DNA of 39,950 nt from Gammaproteobacteria bacterium (GCA_028293725.1 JAQGOE010000100.1:1-39950), one strand, 5' to 3'; positions 32,287 to 39,950 are shown, counted from the stretch's first letter. Notes: generated by a model not told the origin, from the sequence alone. Numbers and translations: made by a program.

Positions 32287-33321
32287 TCACTCCACCTCCC
32301 GCCGCGCCGCCGCTGCCTGGGGCGCGGTGAGCGGCAGGAATCCCATCGCGTCACTCCCCACCACATCCTGACCCTCGCGGCTCAGAGCGAAGGTGATGAA
32401 TTCGCGGCTGAGCGCCGCAAGCGGTTGTCCGGGTGGACAATTGACGCCGAAATAAATTTGCCGGCTGAGCGGATAGCTTCGCCGGGTTACTTCCACGACA
32501 CTGCCCGAGTAGAAAGGGCCCGCAGCGCTCTCTGCCAGCGCCAGGGTCTTTGTGTTGGGGACCGCATAACCGAATCCGCTATAGCCAATCCCGTTGGCGT
32601 CCGCAGCGATAGCGCGCACGATGCCCTGCAGCGCGCTATCGCCCGGCCGATCGATCTGCTCGTGAATGTCGCTGCGGAACTCACCGCCAAGGAGTACCCG
32701 CTGCTGGATGAAGTTGACGATGCCCGGAGGATTGCCACTGTCACGCAGGTGTAACATGCCGTAAACCTGAACGAGATGCGTGCTCCATTCGCCCTTGACA
32801 CCCAGTTGCCCCCAAGTGGTTATCGTCCGAGGTGCTCTGCGGCGTCGGGTAGTAGACAACACGGCGTCGAGCTGCGCCAGTGTTAGACGTGTTAGCGGAT
32901 TCGCCGCGTTGACGTAGATCGCGAGCGCGTGCGTGGCGCTTTTAGTCGCGAAGCTCCCGCCCGCGACATTGATCAGCCGCAGCGGATACCCGAACTTTTG
33001 TTTGAATTCCGTAAGCTCGGTGCGGAAGGGCTCCCTGACAAAGGCGACCAGTTCCACCTGACCTTGGAGTAACGCCGCGAAGCCGTCGGCAGCGAGTGAT
33101 ACCACGGAATCCACCCGTACGGTCGCCTTGGGGTGTAACACCTGGAATTTCCGAGCCCACGCCTCGACGAGCGGCCGCATCGTGTCGCCACCGGAAACAC
33201 GCAGCTCTCCCTCGAGCGCCATGGTGGGCATGTAGGCCGGCAGATCCTGGTCGACTTCCGTCGCGGGTGCTGCTGCTGTGGCCAACAACAGCACCGCGAG
33301 CGCGAGGACACGGCGCGTCAT
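32287..33321 (-). CDS. Divergent PstS-like periplasmic binding protein (2 of 3)
   Basis: A 344-residue paralogue of its two neighbours. Signal peptide MTRRVLALAVLLLATAAAPA, the shared motif VDQDLPAYMP, then LRVSGGDTMRPLVEAWARKFQVLHPKA (closest of the three to the canonical GSDTM phosphate loop), VAFVREPFRTELTEFKQKFGYP, VNAANPLTRLTLAQLDAVLSTTRRRRAPRTITTWGQLGVKGEWS, GIGYSGFGYAVPNTKTLAL and YPLSRQIYFGVNCPPGQPLAALSREFITFALSREGQDVV. The SGT phosphate motif is replaced by RDSGNPPGIVNF. The start at 33321 follows TGAGGGG; it is seven bases downstream of the third paralogue, and its stop adjoins the first. Ligand unknown. Confidence 0.86.
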   Translation of the reverse strand: MTRRVLALAVLLLATAAAPATEVDQDLPAYMPTMALEGELRVSGGDTMRPLVEAWARKFQVLHPKATVRVDSVVSLAADGFAALLQGQVELVAFVREPFRTELTEFKQKFGYPLRLINVAGGSFATKSATHALAIYVNAANPLTRLTLAQLDAVLSTTRRRRAPRTITTWGQLGVKGEWSTHLVQVYGMLHLRDSGNPPGIVNFIQQRVLLGGEFRSDIHEQIDRPGDSALQGIVRAIAADANGIGYSGFGYAVPNTKTLALAESAAGPFYSGSVVEVTRRSYPLSRQIYFGVNCPPGQPLAALSREFITFALSREGQDVVGSDAMGFLPLTAPQAAAARREVE

Positions 33322-33328
33322 GGGCCCC

Positions 33329-34384
33329 TCAGTCGAGCTTGCGAAGCTCTTCGCGCACCACATCGGCGTTCAGTGGAATATAAACACCGTCATCCGCCAC
33401 CGCCTGTTGGCCCTCCCGACTCAGGACCAGCTTGAGGAACTCCCGCACCTTGGGTTCGAGCGGCTTGCCGGGCGGACGATTGACGAAGATATACACGTAG
33501 CGGCTGAGCGGATACCGATGCGAAGCGACAGCTTCGAGGGTCGGTGCGACGAATGGCTCGTGGTCATTCTCGGCGACCGGCACGACTTTCACGTCGGGTG
33601 TTACGTTCGCCAACAGCGCATAGGTCAATCCCCCCGGATGTTGTGCCATGTCGTGGGCAGCAACCGTGAACGCGTGGGTAAACCCCTCGCCCTTTGCCGG
33701 TTGGATGCCATCCTTCCATTCCCCTCCCAGCATGACCCGGTTCTTGAAGAACCACTCGATACCGTTCGGCGGCTTGAGTCCATACAAGTGGATGGGACGA
33801 CGGGCCCACTCGCCCTTCAGGCCAAGATCGCCCCAGGTCTGAATGTCGGCGTGACCGCGCTTGCGCGTCTTCGAGTAAATGGCGTCGAGCTGCGCGAACG
33901 TGAGCCCCTGGATGGGGTTGTCCTTGTCGACGAGAATGATGGTGGAGGCGGTCTTGCCGAGCGAGCTCACACTACCGGTGGCCACCCGGATGGCCAGCGG
34001 CTCGTAGCCGAACTTGTCGACGAAGGACTTCTCCTCGGCGGGTAGCAGCTCGCGGCCCACCGGGGCCGCGTGCGCCCGCCCCTCGACCAACGCCGGTGCG
34101 CCCGCACCGGAAGCACGCGCCTCCATCGTCACACTCAACTTCGGATAGGCCTGGCGAAAGAGTTTCACCCAGCCGAGCGTCATTTCGTCCATCACGTCGG
34201 CGCCGACGACGTTGAACTCCTCCTCCGGCTCGATAGGCAGCGGATCCGGTTGCCATGCCGGAATCGAGGGATCGACCGGCAGATGGTGCTGCACGGGCGC
34301 ATATTTGAGTGCGGCGGCGGGCCCGGAAAAGAGCGCAAGGACGGCTGCAGCCAGCGTAAGCCGCGAGCCAGTTGTCTTCGGCAT
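33329..34384 (-). CDS. Divergent PstS-like periplasmic binding protein (3 of 3)
   Basis: A 351-residue exported paralogue lying 17 bases downstream of the TonB receptor gene. Signal peptide LTLAAAVLALFSGPAAA, shared motif VDPSIPAWQP, then FNVVGADVMDEMTLGWVKLFRQAYPKL, HAAPVGRELLPAEEKSFVDKFGYEP, VDKDNPIQGLTFAQLDAIYSKTRKRGHADIQTWGDLGLKGEWARRPIHLYGLKPPNGIEWFFKNRVMLGGEW, and YPLSRYVYIFVNRPPGKPLEPKVREFLKLVLSREGQQAV. The overall order matches the PstS clade of Shewanella-type bacteria, but phosphate contacts are replaced (GSDT to GADV; RNSASGT to KPPNGIE). GAGGT precedes the ATG. Tight linkage suggests it receives what the receptor imports. Confidence 0.86.
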   Translation of the reverse strand: MPKTTGSRLTLAAAVLALFSGPAAALKYAPVQHHLPVDPSIPAWQPDPLPIEPEEEFNVVGADVMDEMTLGWVKLFRQAYPKLSVTMEARASGAGAPALVEGRAHAAPVGRELLPAEEKSFVDKFGYEPLAIRVATGSVSSLGKTASTIILVDKDNPIQGLTFAQLDAIYSKTRKRGHADIQTWGDLGLKGEWARRPIHLYGLKPPNGIEWFFKNRVMLGGEWKDGIQPAKGEGFTHAFTVAAHDMAQHPGGLTYALLANVTPDVKVVPVAENDHEPFVAPTLEAVASHRYPLSRYVYIFVNRPPGKPLEPKVREFLKLVLSREGQQAVADDGVYIPLNADVVREELRKLD

Positions 34385-34401
34385 GAAATTTACCTCGACG
34401 G

Positions 34402-36705
34402 TCAGTAAAGAGGAACGCGCACGGAAAGCTGCAAATAACGCGGCGAGCCGGGAACCACGCCGAGGTCGTTGGTCGTCGAGTTGACACCTTCGTAGTAAAC
34501 CTTGTCGAGCAGATTGCCGACCTTGAGCGTGAAGTCGTATCGCCCGAGCAGCGAGTAGTAAACAACCGTATCGACGACCGTATAGCCGGGGAGCAACAGC
34601 AGCCTCTTGTCGCTTGCGCTAGGCAACGTGCCCGCATGGCTGCTGACAAAGAACGCGCCGAGGCCGACGCCCAAACCCCGCAACGGACCCGAGCCCACAT
34701 CGTATCGCGACCAGAAGTGAACGTTGTTGAGCGAGGAATTGGTCAGGCGGTCGCCCACCAGCGGCGCCGTGGCGGTACTGTCCGATTTTGAGACATGGGC
34801 GTCCGTATAGGAGTAGCCCAGTAGCGCCTGCCAGCCCTCGATGATGTGTGTGTTGACCTCCAGCTCGCCGCCCTTCGAATGCTCCTGGCCAACCTGCAGC
34901 GAGCAAGTACCGACGACACCCGGGTTGCAGAGAGCCGCTTCGATGACATTATCCGAATGGATGTCGAATGCAGCCACCGTCACGCTCAGACGGCCTTGCA
35001 GCTTGTCGAGCTTTGTTCCGACTTCGACTTGATGGGCGCTCACCGGCTTGAACGTATAGTTGCCGTTCACGTCTTGCGCCGTAGCGGGCACCGGTACGTA
35101 GGACGTGCTATAGGCGGAATACAGCGTCCAGGAACCGCTGGGCTCGAACATCAGGCCGGCCGTCGGGAGCGCCTTGGAAGTCTTGATGCTCTGGGCAGTC
35201 TTCGGAGTCAACTTGCGCTCCGCGGCATACTGCTGCTCGGAGGAGTCGCGCACACCCAGGTTCAACTTCCATTGTTCCGTGAGCGTTATCAGATCGGAAA
35301 GGTACCCGGCGTACGTCTCCGAACGGGTATATCGGTCGTTCAACCCCGCGGCGGGTGGGTAGCTGGTGACCGCGGGTGAGATGTTTGTGATCGGATTGTA
35401 GACACTTACGTTGATCGAGGTCGGGCCGGGCCGCGCCAATGCACCGGTCACCGGGCCATTCAAAAACTGAATACGGTTGAAATCGGTGGTATCGACACCA
35501 CCGTTCACGCCGAACAGAAACCTGTTTTCCACGGGGCCCAGCGACAGCGGCATTGTTACGTTGCTGTCGATGAAATTGTAGCTACGCTCGTTGAACTGCT
35601 CGCGCGCACGGCGCTGCACTACCCATTCCGCCGGCAGTATGGGCGCCTTGGTCGTTGCGGGTAACAGGAATACCGAGTTCTGGTCGTAGCCGACGGCACT
35701 GTCATTGGCGGTAATCGAGCGCACGGCGGTATGCCAGTTGATGTCGGACGTGATGGCGTGATCGAGGGTGAACGTCTCTGAGCGGCCGAACTCAGGGAGT
35801 ATGTCATTCGGGCTCTGATAGACCGTGGTGGGTGAGGCGATCAGGTGCACGTCCTTGTTGGGCGCCACCAGGAAATTGTCGTAGCCCGCCTCGCGGTGCC
35901 GCACTTCCACGGCCACAGTGGCCGTGGTGTCCTTCGACACGACCCAGGTGAGACTGGGTGCGATGTAGTAGCTATGCTCGTAGACGCCTTCGCGGAATGA
36001 TTTCTTGTGCACATTCTCCAGTATCAGGCGATACAGGACGGACTGCCCCGAGTTGAACGCTCCCGTGAAATCCAGGTCGGCGACGGTTCCCAGATCGTGT
36101 CCAATGGAGATACCGTCGCCGTCGTAGGCCGACTCCGTCACGGTCACCACGCCGGCCGCCGTCGCGCTGGGCTTCTTCGTGATCATGTTGACGAAACCAC
36201 CGGGCTGATCCTGTCCATAGAGGACGGAAGCGGGCCCCCTCACGACATCGATGCTCTCGGTGTTAATCGTCGGCGGCGAGCCGTAGCGGGTGGCAAGGCC
36301 GGGGAGACCGTCCACCAGGATGGCGTTCTTGTCGGTCTGCGCCGTCTTGAAGCCCCGGATTGACAGGTCGTAGCCGGTTGCACCACCGCGTTGCAAGCCC
36401 GTCATGTAGTTGTAGAGGTCCGTGACGTTGGTGGTCTCGATCGCCCTCATGAACGAGGCGCTGTAATTGTCGACCGAGGCAGGCGTGTCGAGTATGCCCA
36501 CGTCCTGCTTCAGGGCGCTCTTGGCACTTTCCGACACGAATTTTGCAGTAATGACCAGCTCTTCCATCAGCGGCGCCGACTCCGCGGGTTTCACGTTCGC
36601 CGTCTGTTGTGGCGGCGGCGTCGCATCGTCGGCCAGCGCCACCGAGGTCATGACCGACATCGAGCCCGCCAGCAGAACGGAGGTCGTCGCGTACTTTTTT
36701 AACAT
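34402..36705 (-). CDS. TonB-dependent siderophore-type receptor
   Basis: A 767-residue outer-membrane receptor. Signal peptide (about 1-25), TonB-box-like region LMEELVITAKFV, plug with SVDNYSASFMRAIETTNVTDLYNYMTGLQRGGATGYDLSIRGF, NAILVDGLPGLATRYGSPPTINTESIDVVRGPASVLYGQDQPGGFVNMITKKP (the pattern of ferric-siderophore receptors), then a barrel ending LGVVPGSPRYLQLSVRVPLY with a terminal aromatic residue. No STN domain, so it does not signal through FecR. AGGGAG directly precedes the ATG. It heads a leftward run of eleven genes, with three PstS-like proteins directly downstream. The ligand may be a metallophore or another complex; iron is only the default guess. Confidence 0.92.
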   Translation of the reverse strand: MLKKYATTSVLLAGSMSVMTSVALADDATPPPQQTANVKPAESAPLMEELVITAKFVSESAKSALKQDVGILDTPASVDNYSASFMRAIETTNVTDLYNYMTGLQRGGATGYDLSIRGFKTAQTDKNAILVDGLPGLATRYGSPPTINTESIDVVRGPASVLYGQDQPGGFVNMITKKPSATAAGVVTVTESAYDGDGISIGHDLGTVADLDFTGAFNSGQSVLYRLILENVHKKSFREGVYEHSYYIAPSLTWVVSKDTTATVAVEVRHREAGYDNFLVAPNKDVHLIASPTTVYQSPNDILPEFGRSETFTLDHAITSDINWHTAVRSITANDSAVGYDQNSVFLLPATTKAPILPAEWVVQRRAREQFNERSYNFIDSNVTMPLSLGPVENRFLFGVNGGVDTTDFNRIQFLNGPVTGALARPGPTSINVSVYNPITNISPAVTSYPPAAGLNDRYTRSETYAGYLSDLITLTEQWKLNLGVRDSSEQQYAAERKLTPKTAQSIKTSKALPTAGLMFEPSGSWTLYSAYSTSYVPVPATAQDVNGNYTFKPVSAHQVEVGTKLDKLQGRLSVTVAAFDIHSDNVIEAALCNPGVVGTCSLQVGQEHSKGGELEVNTHIIEGWQALLGYSYTDAHVSKSDSTATAPLVGDRLTNSSLNNVHFWSRYDVGSGPLRGLGVGLGAFFVSSHAGTLPSASDKRLLLLPGYTVVDTVVYYSLLGRYDFTLKVGNLLDKVYYEGVNSTTNDLGVVPGSPRYLQLSVRVPLY

Positions 36706-36763
36706 GCTCCCTGTCCCTCAAACTTGGTTAACGTGCAACTTCGCTTGCGCGCGCTTTCTGCGC

Positions 36764-36794
36764 TTGGCAACGCTATGCGTTGTTTGGCAACAAC
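36764..36794. promoter_or_regulatory. Direct repeats and nested dyads upstream of the TonB receptor gene
   Basis: TTGGCAAC occurs at 36764-36771 and again at 36784-36791, exactly 20 bases (about two helical turns) apart; its inverse GTTGCCAA occurs at 36878-36885. Nested here are two perfect dyads, CAACGC-TAT-GCGTTG (36768-36782) and GTTGTT-TGGC-AACAAC (36779-36794). The site is 59-89 bases upstream of the receptor ATG, where a regulator such as the cluster's OmpR-type protein could act. OmpR-family proteins favour direct repeats. Confidence 0.45.
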
Positions 36795-36914
36795 CTGCAC
36801 GGGACTGTAGGGGAGGAATCTGAATGCAGTCTGAAATCCGGGGTCGTCGTCTTGCCCCAGGTTGTGACGCAGGTCGTGTTGCCAACATACGTGTGCTTGC
36901 GGATGTCGCGAGTT

Positions 36915-36931
36915 AGGGACAATTTGTCCCT
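36915..36931. promoter_or_regulatory. Perfect 17-base palindrome in the divergent receptor/DUF1800 gap
   Basis: AGGGACAA-T-TTGTCCCT is a perfect palindrome with eight-base arms and a one-base centre, near the middle of the 332-base gap between the divergent TonB receptor and DUF1800 genes. Half-site-like copies TGTCCCT (just before the receptor ATG, about 36713-36719) and GGTCCCT (about 36957-36963) flank it. It is a strong operator candidate; I do not recognise the regulator. Apart from this and the dyads near 36780, the gap holds nothing else I can name. Confidence 0.5.
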
Positions 36932-37037
36932 CGTAAGACATCGCCGATGCGACCTTGGTCCCTGAAACGTAATCGTTCATTACTGTTGTATGCTGTAAGC
37001 ACGTCCGGAAATGTCGACACACAAGGAGAGTCGTCGA

Positions 37038-38525
37038 ATGAGTCCGAGAGCTCTGACCGCCGCCTTTGTCGGCGTGTGTTTTGTTTTGTCCGCCTGCGCC
37101 CCCATTACCACAAAACCCGCTGCAGTGCTGACTCGCGCGGACGTGTTGTGGCTAAACCGCGTAACCTACGGCATCAACGCCGTCACAGTCGCCGAATATC
37201 GCAGGGTCGGGCGCGCGGCATTTCTCCGCGAGCAGCTCGCGCCGCGTGATACGGCGCTACCACTGCAGATCGCGCAGCAGATAGACGCTCTGCCCGTCTC
37301 CAACGCGCAGCTGCCGCAGGTGATGTCGACGGTCGACGCCGAAAAGGCGCACAACAAAGCCATCAGCGACCCGATACAGCTCGAGCAGGGGCGCCGGCAT
37401 CTGCGCGAGCGGGGCGAGCAGTTCACGAGGCAGGCAATCCAGCGCAACCTGCTACGGGCCGTGTACTCACCCGCCCAGTTACAGGAGCAACTCGTCTGGT
37501 TCTGGCTCGACCATTTCAGCGTCTACAGCCACACACACGATACGAAATGGATGCTCGGTGACTACGAGGAAAACGCGATCCGGCCCCATGCATTGGGGCA
37601 CTTCCGCGATCTGGTCCTGGCGACCCTGGAGCATCCAGCGATGCTGCAGTACCTTGATAATGAACAGAATGCCGTCGGCCAGCTCAACGAGAACTACGCG
37701 CGTGAGCTCATGGAGCTGCATACACTCGGTGTAGATGCGGGCTATTCGCAACATGACGTCCAGGAACTCGCCCGGATCCTGACGGGCGTTGCCATCAATA
37801 CCAGCGCCAGCGTCCCGGAGCTCAAACCTGAATTGCGGCCCCTGTATCGGCGCGAAGGCATATTCGAATTCAACCCAGCCCGGCACGACTTCGGCACCAA
37901 GACCTTGCTCGGACAGCCGATCACGGGCAGCGGCCTCGGCGAGGTGGAGCAGGCAGTGACGCTGCTGGTGCGCCAGCCCGCGTGCGCACAGTTCATCTCG
38001 CGCAAGCTTGCGATGTACTTCGTCGCGGACGACCCGCCACCGCAACTCATCGAGCGCATGGCGCGCACGTTTCGAAAAACGGACGGTGACATCGCAGCAG
38101 TGCTCAGCGTCATGTTCGCATCGCGCGAGTTCACTGCCTCCCTGGGGCAGAAGTTCAAAGACCCGATGCACTACATCGTGTCCGCGATACGCCTGGCCTA
38201 CGACGGCAAGCCGATCACCAACGCCGAGCCCCTGGTCCGCTGGCTCGGCGAGCTCGGCGAACAGCTGTACGGGAGACCGACTCCTGACGGTTATCTTCTG
38301 ACACAAGACGGCTGGGCCAGCTCCGGGCAGATGGCGCGGCGGCTCGAGGTCGCACACTCCCTCGCCGCGGACAACGGCGGATTCCCACACCTCGTGAGTG
38401 GGGTTTACTTCGATGATGTAGAGCCCTACCTGTCGGCGCGAACGGCCGCCACGCTCGAGCGGTCCGGCTCACAACAGGAATGGAACGCTCTGCTGCTGGC
38501 CTCGCCCGAATTCAACTATCGCTGA
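37038..38525 (+). CDS. DUF1800 family lipoprotein
   Basis: A 495-residue protein with a lipobox (MSPRALTAAFVGVCFVLSAC, Cys20), so it is probably membrane-anchored. The DUF1800 signature is plain: LTRADVLWLNRVTYGIN, QLQEQLVWFWLDHFSVYSHTHDTKWMLGDYEENAIRPHALGHFRDLVLATLEHPAMLQYLDNEQN, LNENYARELMELHTLGVDAGYSQHDVQELARILTGV, FNPARHDFGTKTLLG and FISRKLAMYFVADDPPP. AAGGAG lies nine bases before ATG 37038; an upstream ATG at 37011 lacks this. The function of the family is not established, but it is nearly always paired with DUF1501, as here. Confidence 0.92.
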   Translation: MSPRALTAAFVGVCFVLSACAPITTKPAAVLTRADVLWLNRVTYGINAVTVAEYRRVGRAAFLREQLAPRDTALPLQIAQQIDALPVSNAQLPQVMSTVDAEKAHNKAISDPIQLEQGRRHLRERGEQFTRQAIQRNLLRAVYSPAQLQEQLVWFWLDHFSVYSHTHDTKWMLGDYEENAIRPHALGHFRDLVLATLEHPAMLQYLDNEQNAVGQLNENYARELMELHTLGVDAGYSQHDVQELARILTGVAINTSASVPELKPELRPLYRREGIFEFNPARHDFGTKTLLGQPITGSGLGEVEQAVTLLVRQPACAQFISRKLAMYFVADDPPPQLIERMARTFRKTDGDIAAVLSVMFASREFTASLGQKFKDPMHYIVSAIRLAYDGKPITNAEPLVRWLGELGEQLYGRPTPDGYLLTQDGWASSGQMARRLEVAHSLAADNGGFPHLVSGVYFDDVEPYLSARTAATLERSGSQQEWNALLLASPEFNYR

Positions 38526-38538
38526 GAAGTGCGCCCAA

Positions 38539-39732
38539 ATGAATCGTCGTGACATCCTGAGGACGAGTTGCACCATATTATCAGCTGGCATCGGTACGAG
38601 ACTGTTGGCGGCACCCGCCTCTAGTCCCCGTTTCTTGCTCGTATTCCTGCGTGGCGGATACGACTGCGCCAACCTGCTGATCCCCTACTCGAGCTCCTTC
38701 TACTACGAAGCACGTCCCCGCATCGCGATCCCACGAGCGGGCGCGGGGGCCTCAACCACAAGCGCGTTGGCGCTTGACGCAGATTGGGCGCTCGCTCCTG
38801 CGGTGCGCGAGTCCATCGGGCCGCTTTACTCGGCGAGGCAAGTCGCCTTCATTCCCTTTGCCGGAACGGACGACCTGTCGCGCAGCCACTTCCATACTCA
38901 GGACACCATCGAGCTCGGCGCACAGGGAGCCTCGGCACAGCGTGACTACCGCTCGGGGTTCCTGGCTCGCCTGTCGGCGGTGTTGACAGACTGCGCTCCG
39001 ATCTCCTTTACCGATGGATTGCCGCTTACCTTCAAAGGAGGGGTCGGTATTCCCAACCTGGAGCTCGAAGGATCCGCCAAGCCCGCTCTTGACGAACGGC
39101 AAGCGAGTCTGCTCAACGCGATGTATGCCGGCAGTCCTCTCGGGGGTGCGGTTGCCGACGGCCTGCAGCTACGGCGAGAGGTCGCACGATCCACGGAGAA
39201 CGAGATGCGCGCGGCCAATCGAGGCGCGGGCGAGCCGGCGGGCCTCGAGGTCAAGGCCACACGGATGGCCCAACTCATGCGCGACAGGTACAGGCTCGGC
39301 TTTGTCGATGTGGGCGGATGGGACACTCACGTCAACGAGGGCGGCGCACAGGGCAATCTCGCCAACTCCCTCCACAATCTAGGCGAGGGTTTGCAAGCCT
39401 TCGCCGCGGCCATGGGTCCGGACTGGAAGGATACGGTGGTTGTCGTGGTGTCGGAGTTCGGCCGGACCTTCCGCGAGAACGGCAACGGCGGTACCGACCA
39501 TGGCCATGGCTCGGCTTACTGGGTAATGGGGGGCAGCATCAGCGGCGGACGTGTTGCTGGGGAGCAGGCACGGGTTGCGCACGATACGTTGTTTCAGGAT
39601 CGCGACTTTCCTGTTTTGAACGACCATCGGGCCGTGCTGGGAGGACTGTTTCGGCGCATGTGGGGAATGTCGAACGCGCAGATCCAGACGGTGTTTCCGA
39701 ACGCCGTACCGAGGGATTTGCAGTTGATTTGA
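38539..39732 (+). CDS. DUF1501 family exported protein (sulfatase/phosphatase-like fold)
   Basis: A 397-residue protein beginning MNRRDILRTSCTILSAGIGTRLLAAPA, a twin-arginine-type export signal. The DUF1501 pattern follows: RFLLVFLRGGYDCANLLIPY, SRSHFHTQDTIELG, GFVDVGGWDTHVNEGGAQGNLANSLHNLGEGLQAFAAAM, VVVVSEFGRTFRENGNGGTDHGHGSAYWVMGG, and DFPVLNDHRAVLGGLFRRMWGM. The GWDTH and GTDHGHG histidine/aspartate motifs resemble metal sites of the alkaline-phosphatase superfamily, though no activity is proven. It starts 13 bases after the DUF1800 stop, one operon. Candidates for its role include processing a phosphorylated or sulphated substrate, which is inference. Confidence 0.92.
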   Translation: MNRRDILRTSCTILSAGIGTRLLAAPASSPRFLLVFLRGGYDCANLLIPYSSSFYYEARPRIAIPRAGAGASTTSALALDADWALAPAVRESIGPLYSARQVAFIPFAGTDDLSRSHFHTQDTIELGAQGASAQRDYRSGFLARLSAVLTDCAPISFTDGLPLTFKGGVGIPNLELEGSAKPALDERQASLLNAMYAGSPLGGAVADGLQLRREVARSTENEMRAANRGAGEPAGLEVKATRMAQLMRDRYRLGFVDVGGWDTHVNEGGAQGNLANSLHNLGEGLQAFAAAMGPDWKDTVVVVVSEFGRTFRENGNGGTDHGHGSAYWVMGGSISGGRVAGEQARVAHDTLFQDRDFPVLNDHRAVLGGLFRRMWGMSNAQIQTVFPNAVPRDLQLI

Positions 39733-39837
39733 GCGAGACCCCGTGGCGCTTGACAAGCCGCTCCGGGCGTAGGACTGTCCCGGGGGTATCCTAGGGTTTG
39801 CCGCGCACGCGAAGGCAGCCCACGAACGAGGTACGAC

Positions 39838-39950
39838 ATGACATCCACAGTTAAAGGCAAAGCCATTGCCATCACGGGCGCATTCGGCGCACTGGGTGCG
39901 GCCACCGCGCTCGTTGCGGCCGAACAGGGCGCCCGACTCGCCCTCATTGA
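39838..39950 (+). CDS. Short-chain dehydrogenase/reductase (partial, 5' end only)
   Basis: The first 37 residues, MTSTVKGKAIAITGAFGALGAATALVAAEQGARLALI, run into the right edge of the window. The Rossmann motif TGAFGALG marks an SDR. GAGG lies seven bases before the ATG. It is 105 bases after the DUF1501 stop on the same strand; that gap shows nothing recognisable. Substrate unknown. Confidence 0.78.
   Translation, partial: MTSTVKGKAIAITGAFGALGAATALVAAEQGARLALI

Noticed and set aside
36706..37037. PhoB box expected if the PstS-like genes belonged to a phosphate regulon
   Set aside because: I found no CTGTCAT-type direct repeats in this gap; the repeats present are TTGGCAAC, a different sequence.
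1..39950. CRISPR arrays, tRNA or rRNA genes, insertion sequences, prophage
   Set aside because: No regularly spaced repeats, transposase-like or phage-like proteins, or RNA gene signatures were seen in reading the window.

Overview
The window is high-GC, densely packed bacterial DNA. Several neighbouring genes overlap by 1-8 bases, and convergent genes lie only 6-23 bases apart or overlap. Two TonB-dependent receptors, an ECF sigma/FecR pair, Tat signals, a PQQ dehydrogenase with haem c, and CsrA point to a Gram-negative proteobacterium. The style resembles gammaproteobacteria such as Steroidobacteraceae, but that placement is a guess. I saw no rRNA, tRNA, CRISPR array, IS element or phage gene.

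Region 1 (1-14.0 kb) is a nitrogen-compound catabolic island. A Dpp/Opp-type importer (ATPase, two permeases, Tat-exported binding protein) runs leftward behind a DauA-like D-amino-acid dehydrogenase and an overlapping RidA imine deaminase. Divergent from these are a hydantoinase/dihydropyrimidinase and an atypical SDR. A second leftward operon holds a PuuE-type allantoinase, an NAD-dependent epimerase/dehydratase and an M20 carbamoyl-amino-acid/allantoate amidohydrolase. A classical SDR, an SMP-30 lactonase and a Spinster-type MFS transporter follow. A coherent reading is import, ring opening, carbamoyl removal, D-amino-acid oxidation and imine clean-up.

Region 2 (14.1-18.8 kb) is mixed: DUF2277, a SnoaL-like protein, a MarR regulator with an apparently leaderless promoter, a lone AraC DNA-binding domain, a small exported protein, a Tat-exported cupin of the DMSP-lyase family, a CelD-like acetyltransferase and a Nudix hydrolase.

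Region 3 (18.8-24.2 kb) is a cell-surface signalling cassette: fecR and an ECF sigma gene, divergent from a TonB receptor with an N-terminal STN domain. Both sides of the intergenic region carry the same bipartite motif with identical 16-base spacing, a good candidate for the sigma factor's own promoter.

Region 4 (24.3-36.7 kb) is the most unusual part. Eleven genes run leftward: a TonB receptor, three tandem divergent PstS-like binding proteins with no permease or ATPase, an OmpR-type response regulator and histidine kinase, two paralogous exported proteins flanking a YncE-like propeller, csrA, and a PQQ quinohaemoprotein dehydrogenase with the Asp-Tyr-Asp signature of lanthanide-dependent enzymes. 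The response-regulator mRNA has a full-length Shine-Dalgarno sequence in a hairpin with GGA at the loop/stem boundary, resembling a CsrA target. I propose an outer-membrane uptake, periplasmic capture, sensing and oxidation locus.

Region 5 (37.0-39.95 kb) runs rightward from a dyad-rich intergenic region: a DUF1800 lipoprotein, its usual DUF1501 partner and the start of another SDR.
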